21,461 nt of DNA. Origin: CAZGQY01 sp964528035. Lineage in GTDB: Bacteria > Pseudomonadota > Gammaproteobacteria > Methylococcales > UBA1147. Where the stretch lies: positions 1 through 21,461 of the forward strand of contig CAZGQY010000057.1 of the NCBI GenBank assembly GCA_964528035.1, read 5' to 3'. A program made the translations under genes and the position numbers. The notes under the pieces are model-generated. The model was not told the DNA's origin, did not search any database, and saw only the letters and a program-made list of their open reading frames with translations. Numbering within the stretch: position 1 is the first letter of the stretch; the number at the start of each line of letters is the position of its first letter. Positions 16,118 through 21,461 of this stretch are shown here, piece after piece.

Positions 16118-17152
16118 ATGCCCACAGATATCGCTTTTCCCCGTTGGACACAGTTTCTAATTATCAGTGCGGCCTTCGTTGTCGTGGTTGCTGGTATGCG
16201 AGTTGCGGCGCCTCTATTGATCCCAGTATTTCTGTCGATTTTTATCGCCATTATCTGCTGGCCACCGCTGTTTTGGATGCACAAAAAAGGGCTGCCTGAC
16301 TGGATAGCGGTAATGCTGGTACTCAGTGGCGTCATCATTATTATTTCAATGCTGGCTGTAATGGTCGGTTCCTCTATTGACAGCTTCGCACGCAATTTAC
16401 CGGGTTATCAGGCAAGATTATCAAGCGAGCTATTCACTTTGATCCATTGGGTGGAAAGTCATGGAGTGGATGTTTCTGAAGATGTTTTTATGGAATACCT
16501 GGATCCCGGAAAATTATTGCGAATTGCCGGAAAGACGCTCTCGGGTTTTGGCAGCGCGTTCACCAATACCCTGATGATTCTTTTTACAGTAGGATTCATT
16601 TTTTTTGAAGCGTTCGAACTACCGAAAAAAATGAAAAAAGCCTTTGGAGAGAATGTCCAAACGGCGGGTTTCGAATATTTCCTTGAAAGTGTCAGACAAT
16701 ATTTGGGAATAAAAAGCGCCACCAGTGCAGCTACCGGCATCGCTGTAACGTTGATGTTAATGGTTCTGGGTGTAGATTTTCCGATCCTTTGGGGTGTTGT
16801 CGCATTTTTGCTTAATTTTATACCCAATATAGGTTCAATTATCGCTGCGATTCCTGTGGTCTTATTAGCGTCCGTACAGTTAGGCCTGGATATAGCTCTG
16901 TATACCCTGATCGGTTTTCTGACCATTAACACAGTCATAGGCAGTATCATCGAGCCACGACTTCTGGGCCAGGGCCTGGGTTTATCGACATTGGTGGTGT
17001 TTTTATCTCTGATTTTTTGGGGCTGGGTTTTTGGACCCACCGGAATGTTTCTGTCCGTACCCTTTACCATGATCCTGAAAATCGCTTTTGCAAGCAGCGA
17101 TGAGACCCGCTGGATTGCGGTGCTGTTGGGGACGGCTGGGGTTAGGGATTGA
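16118..17152 (+). CDS. AI-2E (PerM/UPF0118) family membrane transporter
   Basis: A 344-residue inner-membrane protein with about seven or eight hydrophobic helices: a pair near 11-50 and one at 60-85, then a less hydrophobic stretch (88-150), then helices to the end. The family signature runs FPILWGVVAFLLNFIPNIGS, then an IEPRLLGQGLGLSTLVVFLS stretch and GPTGMFLSVP. Members include TqsA, linked to autoinducer-2 export, and PerM; others act as Na+/H+ antiporters, so substrate is not assigned. The start is ATG with AGGA 12-15 nt upstream. A 127-bp gap before it, with no evident hairpin, makes it likely to be its own unit. Confidence 0.9.
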   Translation: MPTDIAFPRWTQFLIISAAFVVVVAGMRVAAPLLIPVFLSIFIAIICWPPLFWMHKKGLPDWIAVMLVLSGVIIIISMLAVMVGSSIDSFARNLPGYQARLSSELFTLIHWVESHGVDVSEDVFMEYLDPGKLLRIAGKTLSGFGSAFTNTLMILFTVGFIFFEAFELPKKMKKAFGENVQTAGFEYFLESVRQYLGIKSATSAATGIAVTLMLMVLGVDFPILWGVVAFLLNFIPNIGSIIAAIPVVLLASVQLGLDIALYTLIGFLTINTVIGSIIEPRLLGQGLGLSTLVVFLSLIFWGWVFGPTGMFLSVPFTMILKIAFASSDETRWIAVLLGTAGVRD

Positions 17153-17175
17153 GTGTGTAGTTAGTGTGAGAAGCC

Positions 17176-17194
17176 GTATTCTTAATAAGAATAC
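17176..17194. repeat. AT-rich perfect inverted repeat after the AI-2E gene
   Basis: GTATTCTTA and TAAGAATAC form nine-base arms around a single A. It begins 24 bp past the AI-2E stop codon. The tight centre limits the usable stem to about seven pairs, and the T-rich stretch (TTTAAAAATTTTTT) starts some 7 bp later, so terminator function is possible but weak; an operator-like site is the alternative. Confidence 0.4.
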
Positions 17195-17249
17195 ACTTTG
17201 CTTTAAAAATTTTTTGAGTTTCTGTGATAAAAATTAAGAGTAAAAAATT

Positions 17250-17270
17250 AAGGGGTCAGGCACATTTTAC
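17250..17270 (+). repeat. AAGGGGTCA-type repeat, left copy
   Basis: AAGGGGTCAGGCACATTTTA plus C. It matches positions 17733-17753 at 17 of 21 bases in the same orientation, with further scattered identity (ATGAA, TTAA) after it. GGGGTCAGGCACATTTTAC-like strings are often seen near remnants of IS200-like/RAYT transposases, but none is present here, so the mobile origin is inferred. Confidence 0.5.
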
Positions 17271-17472
17271 CGCATGAAATATTTAATAAATGTATCTTCT
17301 ATCCCCAACTGCGTATGAATTAAATACGCAGATACAACACATTATGTAACTAATAGAGGTCAAAGTAAGCACCACCAAATCTAGGCTGGATCTAACCTAA
17401 ATTCAGCAAGGATATTCGCTATCGACCCTGCTGCCTAAAGTGCGACTGAGAATTGGCCCAAGCGGGAATAAA

Positions 17473-17503
17473 GTGGCGACACTTTAGTGAGAAGTGTCGC
17501 CAC
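17473..17503 (-). terminator. Hairpin terminator of the PEP-CTERM fragment
   Basis: Perfect 12-bp arms GTGGCGACACTT and AAGTGTCGCCAC with a 7-nt loop. On the minus strand the stem is followed by TTTATT. It lies about 33 bp past the stop codon of the PEP-CTERM fragment, the expected place for that gene's terminator; the T run is short. Confidence 0.7.
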
Positions 17504-17536
17504 AAATTTCTAAAATAGAGACTGCTAGAACCCGGA

Positions 17537-17746
17537 TTAGATTTTGTTTTGTTCCTTGCGTGCTGTCAGTCTTAGTCCGACGAGCCCTAAACCTAAAAGA
17601 GCAATACTTGCCGGTTCAGGGAGTGTAACTTGTTGTTGATCGAGCTCGATATTGTCGATGCTGAAACCACCGTCATTATAGCCTCCATGATTGACTGATT
17701 GAATATAGATAAGAATATAGATAAATATAGACAAGGGGTCAATCAT
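17537..17746 (-). pseudogene. Truncated PEP-CTERM protein gene, 3' end only
   Basis: The last 50 or so codons encode the end of an exported PEP-CTERM protein: GGFSIDNIEL, the usual last strand of its outer domain, then the sorting signal LPEPAS, a hydrophobic helix (IALLGLGLVGL) and a basic tail (RLTARKEQ). Such tails are recognised by an exosortase. Nothing upstream encodes the 150-250 residues these proteins normally have. The first 17-18 codons of the open frame come from an AT-rich repeat and a 10-bp inverted repeat, not from the protein, and there is no signal peptide. The gene therefore appears cut at about 17690. The downstream terminator is retained. No exosortase gene lies in the window. 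Confidence 0.75.
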
Positions 17747-17747
17747 G
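17686..17747. repeat. Inverted repeat with AT-rich tandem core at the PEP-CTERM break
   Basis: CATGATTGAC (17686-17695) and GTCAATCATG (17738-17747) are perfect 10-bp inverted arms. Between them lies an irregular tandem of AATATAGATAA units (about 17705-17731). The left arm sits where PEP-CTERM homology stops and the right arm overlaps the second AAGGGGTCA-type repeat, so this marks the rearrangement junction. Confidence 0.55.
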
Positions 17748-17753
17748 TTTTAC
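17733..17753 (+). repeat. AAGGGGTCA-type repeat, right copy
   Basis: AAGGGGTCAATCATGTTTTA plus C, the partner of 17250-17270 in the same orientation (17 of 21 identical). The two copies bracket the PEP-CTERM fragment and its terminator. Confidence 0.5.
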
Positions 17754-17895
17754 TATATGAATGACTTAATATCACCTAACTCCGCTAGATGAGCACCATG
17801 CCAAACCCTCTCTAAGGTGCTCCGATTTTACAGACTTCCTGAGTCACAATGTCAGACTCAAACCCTTCCTTAGCTTAACGAATACATTGCAAAAT

Positions 17896-17926
17896 TTGTC
17901 ATCATTTGTTCGTTGGTAAGTATAAT
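17896..17926 (+). promoter_or_regulatory. Candidate sigma-70 promoter upstream of the APE-type operon
   Basis: A perfect -10 TATAAT (17921-17926) is preceded by TTGTCA (17896-17901). The 19-bp spacer is longer than ideal. It would start a transcript about 110 bp before the chain-length factor gene. Confidence 0.35.
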
Positions 17927-17974
17927 ACCCGAGCATCCCTTTGCTGAGAATAACAACATCATCCCGGAAAAGTA

Positions 17975-18004
17975 TTGACACATCATGTTATTCGTAGCAA
18001 TCAT
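17975..18004 (+). promoter_or_regulatory. Second candidate promoter close to the APE-type operon
   Basis: A perfect -35 TTGACA (17975-17980) and AATCAT (17999-18004, four of six consensus bases) with an 18-bp spacer. It would start about 30 bp before the ATG at 18043. Confidence 0.35.
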
Positions 18005-18042
18005 TATCGAACAAAAGAACACGATTAACTTAACAAATAACC

Positions 18043-18744
18043 ATGACACAACGGAATTTCAAAATCCAAAAATGGAGTGTTTGGCCACCTTTACCCGAAG
18101 ACGGAGGTAGTCCATCAGATTCTCAAATACATTTTTTATCCACCATTCCCAAATCGCTGAAACGCCGCTTGAGTCCCTTGGCCAAGCTGGTTTTCAGTGC
18201 TGCCGACTCGTGCGTCGATAAGGATAACCCAACCCCTAATGTTCTCAGCTCTTCACATGGAGAGCTGGCGAAAACTTTCAAAATGATGAAACTATTACAT
18301 TCCGGTGAGGAAATATCGCCGACTGCGTTCAGCTTGTCGGTACACAATGCAATTGCCGGTCTGTTTGCCATGGCACAGCACAATAAACTGCAGTCGACAG
18401 TCATTGCCCCGGGTGAAGAAGGCATGGCACCGGCCTTTATAGAAGCTCTGGGTTTACTAATCGAGGGGGCCAAACAAGTGCTGGTGGTATTTTACGATCA
18501 ACCTTTGGTCGATTTTTATCCCTCCGCGCCTTATAAACTGGCAACAGATGAAAGTTGTGCACTGGCTCTCCGTATCAGCAATAGCGGAGAAGGTCTGGGC
18601 ATGCATTTTTCAAACTCACCGCTACAAGGCGATAGTGGCGAGCAGCCCTGGCAACTACCACAGTTTATCCAGTTTCTAAACAATTCCAGTCAGCAGCTCA
18701 TCTTAAAATCGTCCCGCCACGCCTGGTGTTGGGAAAAATATTGA
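18043..18744 (+). CDS. Beta-ketoacyl synthase chain-length factor (ApeC-like)
   Basis: 233 residues of the Ketoacyl-synt_2 type: a short ketosynthase-like subunit without catalytic Cys-His-His. I recognise LSTIPKSLKRRLSPLAKLVF (32-51), the SVHNAIAGLFAMA segment (99-111) at the place of the active-site region, and IAPGEEGMAPAFIEALGLL (121-139). In aryl polyene systems ApeC pairs with the ketosynthase ApeO to set chain length; ApeO is not in this window. The first gene of a plus-strand operon with acyltransferase, ACP and ligase downstream, in the typical ape order. The start has no clear SD. Its stop overlaps the next gene. Confidence 0.85.
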   Translation: MTQRNFKIQKWSVWPPLPEDGGSPSDSQIHFLSTIPKSLKRRLSPLAKLVFSAADSCVDKDNPTPNVLSSSHGELAKTFKMMKLLHSGEEISPTAFSLSVHNAIAGLFAMAQHNKLQSTVIAPGEEGMAPAFIEALGLLIEGAKQVLVVFYDQPLVDFYPSAPYKLATDESCALALRISNSGEGLGMHFSNSPLQGDSGEQPWQLPQFIQFLNNSSQQLILKSSRHAWCWEKY

Positions 18745-19523
18745 ACTTCATTAATTACACCTGGCGTTTGATCGCCACAGCCATTGCTTTCAGTATATTT
18801 GGTATTGGTGGTTTATTGGCCGGGGTGATCGTATTTCCAGTTATAAAACTGGTTCCCGTTAATCACATCGACAAAATGCGGCTTGCCCAACGCTATGTAC
18901 AGGCCAATTTTTACTTTTTTATTGGTTTTATGCACCGCAGTGGCATTATGACGTATAAAATACGGGGTCTGGAAAAGCTGAATCGGCGCGGTCAGTTAAT
19001 TATCGCTAATCATCCAACTCTGATTGATATCGTTTTTTTAATCAGCAGGATTTCATCGGCTCGCTGTGTTGCCAAAGCAAGCCTGCTGCGAAACCCGTTT
19101 ATGCGCGGTGCAATACTGAATGCAGGTTATATCAGTAATAAAGATCTAAAAGTATTAACTGGCGACTGTGTGGCTTGTTTGCGCAATGGAAGCACATTGA
19201 TTATTTTTCCAGAGGGAACCCGTTCAGTACCAGGAAAGCCTTACAAATTTCAACCGAGCGCAGCAGCCATTGCTCTGCGATCCAATGCGATACTCACCCC
19301 TGTAATCTTGAACTGCACACCCAATACGTTGACTAAAACAAATAAATGGTATCAGATTCCCCATCGTAGATTTCATTTGGAGATGCAAGTCGGTGATGAT
19401 ATCGTTCTCGATAGCTTTTTAAATAAGCAACCTGAAAGCACTGCAGTACGCCATTTGAATCGTTATTTACAGGACTATTTTAGCCAAAAAAGAGAAGCCG
19501 ATGAACAGCAACCTGGAAAATGA
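18726..19523 (+). CDS. Lysophospholipid-type acyltransferase (ApeD-like)
   Basis: 265 residues of the PlsC/LPLAT family. There is an N-terminal hydrophobic segment (about 14-42), the catalytic HX4D motif NHPTLID (95-101), and the acceptor-binding motif FPEGTRS (161-167). In APE operons this protein is thought to move the polyene chain from ACP onto a lipid-like membrane carrier. Start is unsure: GTG 18726 lies inside the previous gene without an SD; TTG 18741 overlaps its stop (TTGA) and has GGGA upstream. Either way it is translationally coupled. The 3' end overlaps the ACP gene by 23 bp. Confidence 0.87.
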   Translation: MLGKILNFINYTWRLIATAIAFSIFGIGGLLAGVIVFPVIKLVPVNHIDKMRLAQRYVQANFYFFIGFMHRSGIMTYKIRGLEKLNRRGQLIIANHPTLIDIVFLISRISSARCVAKASLLRNPFMRGAILNAGYISNKDLKVLTGDCVACLRNGSTLIIFPEGTRSVPGKPYKFQPSAAAIALRSNAILTPVILNCTPNTLTKTNKWYQIPHRRFHLEMQVGDDIVLDSFLNKQPESTAVRHLNRYLQDYFSQKREADEQQPGK

Positions 19524-19767
19524 ATTGAAAAAAATGATTATCGAATCACTGGATCTCGAAGACCTCAGTGTTGAAGATATAGACAGCCAGGAAGCTTTGT
19601 TCAACGACGGTCTTGGTCTGGACTCTATCGATGCCCTGGAACTGGGTTTGGCCATTAGGAGAAAATATAAGGTAAGCATCGACTCAGAAAAAGACGACGT
19701 AGTCAGTATTTTCGCATCGGTCGCTTCTTTGGCCCGGTACGTTGATGCGGAAGTCAGTCAACAATGA
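19501..19767 (+). CDS. Acyl carrier protein (ApeE-like)
   Basis: An 88-residue acidic ACP. Ser42 in GLGLDSIDALELG is the phosphopantetheine attachment site, and the motif form is that of APE acyl carrier proteins. It would hold the growing polyene chain. SD AGAGAA lies 5-6 nt before the ATG, inside the end of the acyltransferase gene. Confidence 0.92.
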   Translation: MNSNLENELKKMIIESLDLEDLSVEDIDSQEALFNDGLGLDSIDALELGLAIRRKYKVSIDSEKDDVVSIFASVASLARYVDAEVSQQ

Positions 19768-19775
19768 GGAAATCG

Positions 19776-19859
19776 ATGCACAATCATGATGAAATTCTTC
19801 AAAAGATCAGAACAAAAAAAGATATTATGGGTGTGGTTGAGAAACTGCTCAAACAATGA
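19776..19859 (+). CDS. Small ORF of 27 codons, unknown
   Basis: MHNHDEILQKI, then a Lys-rich amphipathic stretch ending VEKLLKQ. It begins 8 bp after the ACP stop with a good SD (GAGGA, 6 nt from the ATG), so it is likely translated. I do not recognise it. APE operons usually have a second ACP here; the first residues could be the start of a lost ACP, but the rest does not look like one and no Asp-Ser-Ile site follows. It may be a remnant or a short coupling peptide. Confidence 0.4.
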   Translation: MHNHDEILQKIRTKKDIMGVVEKLLKQ

Positions 19860-19877
19860 CCATCATAAGTAATAACA

Positions 19878-19899
19878 GGCTGTCTGAGAACAGACAGCC
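19878..19899 (+). other. Perfect 9-bp hairpin inside the APE-type operon
   Basis: GGCTGTCTG-AGAA-CAGACAGCC, a stable stem with a four-base loop between the 27-codon ORF and the ligase gene. No T run follows, so it is not a standard rho-independent terminator. An RNA processing or stability site within the operon, or a deletion scar, are the options. Confidence 0.5.
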
Positions 19900-19943
19900 C
19901 ACTAAGTGGTTTACACACTGTCTAGACGCTGTGGGTCTACGGC

Positions 19944-21461
19944 ATGCATTTGCTACAAACCATGCGATCTGAATCGCATTCCTTGTCCCGCTGTCTTTTA
20001 GACGGTGATAAACAGGGGATCGTCGCCGTGCATAAGGGAAACAAAATCAAGCTACATCGTTTCGCTGAACAAGTGGCAAACTATGCAAGTACCTTGAAGA
20101 TTGAACAACAAAAACGTTACGCACTTTTCCACAGTAACGCATACCCTTTTTCGGTACTATTGTTCGCGCTTCTTCATGCAGAAAAGGAAGTCTGGATTGC
20201 CGCCAATAACACTCAAGTATGCGAAACCAGACTAAGAGAGGCTGACTGCGAATTGCTCGGAGAATGGTCGAATATAGAAATCTTACCGAAACTCGCTGCG
20301 ACTAAAACTGTCGAACTTGAGGAATTATCTCTGATCAACAGCAAGATTATAATTTTTACGTCTGGCTCGACTGGAGAACCTAAAGCAATCGAAAAATCCC
20401 TATTGCAATTGCAGCGTGAAGTCCAGGTGCTTGAAGAAAATTGGGGCGCCGATCTCAAAGATTGTGAAATTGTGGCCACTGTAAGCCATCAGCATATTTA
20501 CGGACTATTATTTAGAGTCTTGTGGCCACTGGCTAGCGGCCGTCGTTTCCACAGTCAAAATTATTTGAGTCCGGATCCTCTACTCACATCCGCCGCGCAA
20601 ACAAATATTTGCTGGGTCGCGAGTCCTGCTCAGTTAAAACGTCTGGACGAAAACAGTGACTGGCAACAACTCAACAAACTGAAAATGATTTTCAGCTCTG
20701 GTGGGCCCTTATCCCAACACACCGCCGAACAGCTTCAACAGCACAGCAGCCAGCAGTGCGTCGAAATATATGGTAGCTCGGAAAGCGGTGGAATTGCCTG
20801 GCGACAATCCGTAAACGATTCTTTGTGGACTCCACTAGCGGGGGTCAACTTAAACACAGACAATCAGGGCCGGTGTCAACTGCGTTCTCCATTTTTAGCC
20901 GACAACACATCCTTAGTTTTGGATGATCGTATCGAACTAAAAAAAGATGGCCGTTTTCGTTTGCTCGGCCGACTTGATCGTGTAGTCAAGATCGAAGAAA
21001 AACGCCTGTCTCTGAACGAATTGGAACAAACGCTCTGTCAATCCGAATGGATTGATGACGTCTGCTGTCTGTTAGTGGAAGGCCCACGGGATCGAATTGC
21101 CGCAGCCGTGTGTTTGAATGAAAATGGCAAACTGGCCTTAAAGCAGCAACAGAGACTACATTTCTTAAAACGGCTGCGAGCAGAATTAATGACTTCATTT
21201 GAGGCGGCTGTCCTGCCACGTAAATGGCTTTTTTTAAACCATATCCCACTGAATATTCGCGGCAAAACTGATCGAGAATTATTGCACCGATTATTTAACA
21301 TGGACACAAATAACTTTCCTCGGTTGCAAAGTTGTGATTTGAATGGAACAGGTGCAAGCCTAACTTTTTGTGTGCAACCAGCGCTTGCTTGTTTCCAGGG
21401 ACATTTCCCTGGACAACCTATATTGCCAGGAATCGCGCAATTAGCCTGGGCTGAGAATTAC
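19944..21461 (+). CDS. Adenylating ligase fused to hotdog dehydratase (ApeH-ApeI-like), 3' end outside window
   Basis: 506 codons open from ATG 19944 to the window edge. Residues 1-450 form an ANL-family ligase: TSGSTGEPKA (139-148, phosphate-binding), YGSSESGG (276-283), LGRLDRVVKI (341-350, hinge) and catalytic Lys441 (IRGKTDR). In APE clusters ApeH loads 4-hydroxybenzoate onto ACP. From about 455 the frame continues without a stop into an ApeI/FabZ-like hotdog domain with GHFPGQPILPGIAQLAW (486-502), His487 being the expected catalytic residue. ApeI is a separate dehydratase in the better-known clusters; here the two are one polypeptide. An in-frame stop (TAG at 19923) lies shortly upstream, so the ATG is the first usable start; its SD is weak. 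Confidence 0.88.
   Translation, partial: MHLLQTMRSESHSLSRCLLDGDKQGIVAVHKGNKIKLHRFAEQVANYASTLKIEQQKRYALFHSNAYPFSVLLFALLHAEKEVWIAANNTQVCETRLREADCELLGEWSNIEILPKLAATKTVELEELSLINSKIIIFTSGSTGEPKAIEKSLLQLQREVQVLEENWGADLKDCEIVATVSHQHIYGLLFRVLWPLASGRRFHSQNYLSPDPLLTSAAQTNICWVASPAQLKRLDENSDWQQLNKLKMIFSSGGPLSQHTAEQLQQHSSQQCVEIYGSSESGGIAWRQSVNDSLWTPLAGVNLNTDNQGRCQLRSPFLADNTSLVLDDRIELKKDGRFRLLGRLDRVVKIEEKRLSLNELEQTLCQSEWIDDVCCLLVEGPRDRIAAAVCLNENGKLALKQQQRLHFLKRLRAELMTSFEAAVLPRKWLFLNHIPLNIRGKTDRELLHRLFNMDTNNFPRLQSCDLNGTGASLTFCVQPALACFQGHFPGQPILPGIAQLAWAENY

Larger units (their letters stand above)
17153..18042. other. Gene-poor 890-bp gap with hairpins and remnants
   Basis: No intact gene is seen on either strand. 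Listed separately are a PEP-CTERM gene fragment, its terminator, two related direct repeats and two candidate promoters. Besides these I see CTGCGTA/TACGCAG (17309-17331, 9-nt loop), GAGCACC/GGTGCTC (17791-17822, 18-nt loop) and TGAGTC/GACTCA (17840-17860, 9-nt loop), all perfect arms. Positions 17340-17470 hold nothing I can name. The composition is more AT-rich than the flanking genes. It separates the AI-2E gene from the APE-type operon and looks like an insertion/deletion scar. Confidence 0.6.

Noticed and set aside
16459..17070. 203-codon frame opposite the AI-2E gene
   Set aside because: Antisense shadow of a hydrophobic protein gene; composition (rich in Pro, Lys, Arg, Thr) is typical of such shadows.
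17340..17470. Possible transposase remnant between the repeats
   Set aside because: No frame gives transposase-like residues; nothing beyond short repeats can be supported.
19856..19972. 38-codon ORF overlapping the 27-codon ORF stop (ATGA)
   Set aside because: It runs through the hairpin and into the ligase start, shows no family resemblance and has no separate SD.

Overview
The window looks like a chromosomal segment of a gammaproteobacterium with moderate GC. This rests on gene content (CreBCD, a YfiR-type c-di-GMP operon, an aryl-polyene-type cluster, a PEP-CTERM tail) and not on any marker gene, so genus is not called. There are no rRNA, tRNA or CRISPR features and no intact transposase. 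Apart from one repeat element and one gene-poor gap it is densely coded.

Left part (1-6000, all minus strand): a creB-creC-creD operon (envelope-stress two-component system plus its membrane effector) ends in a strong terminator. It lies between two direct copies of a long palindromic element of about 169 bp. The left copy is cut by the window edge; the right copy stops 2 nt from the creB start codon. Upstream lie a family-3 O-methyltransferase and a haem-oxygenase-like dimetal oxidase (HDO/CADD-like), probably co-transcribed and of unknown product.

Middle part (6100-17150): hemE (haem biosynthesis) and a DASS/SLC13 dicarboxylate-type symporter lie on the plus strand. They converge on a tightly coupled minus-strand operon of three overlapping genes: YfiR-like periplasmic protein, CHASE-like/HAMP/PAS/GGDEF/EAL protein, TonB-dependent receptor. 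This layout suggests an outer-membrane receptor tied to c-di-GMP signalling. On the plus strand follow an ArsM-type arsenite methyltransferase with a TIGR04282 transferase (an arsenosugar-associated pair, with no radical-SAM ArsS seen) and an AI-2E/PerM family membrane protein.

Gap (17153-18042): no intact gene. It holds a truncated 3' end of a PEP-CTERM protein gene with its terminator hairpin, two related AAGGGGTCA-type direct repeats bracketing that fragment, several smaller hairpins, and two candidate promoters for the next operon.

Right part (18043-21461, plus strand, runs off the window): the start of an aryl polyene (APE)-type pigment operon: chain-length factor, acyltransferase, acyl carrier protein, then an adenylating ligase fused in frame to an ApeI-like hotdog dehydratase. 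The second ACP and the ApeG membrane protein usually expected between ACP and ligase are absent. In their place are a 27-codon ORF and a perfect 9-bp hairpin.
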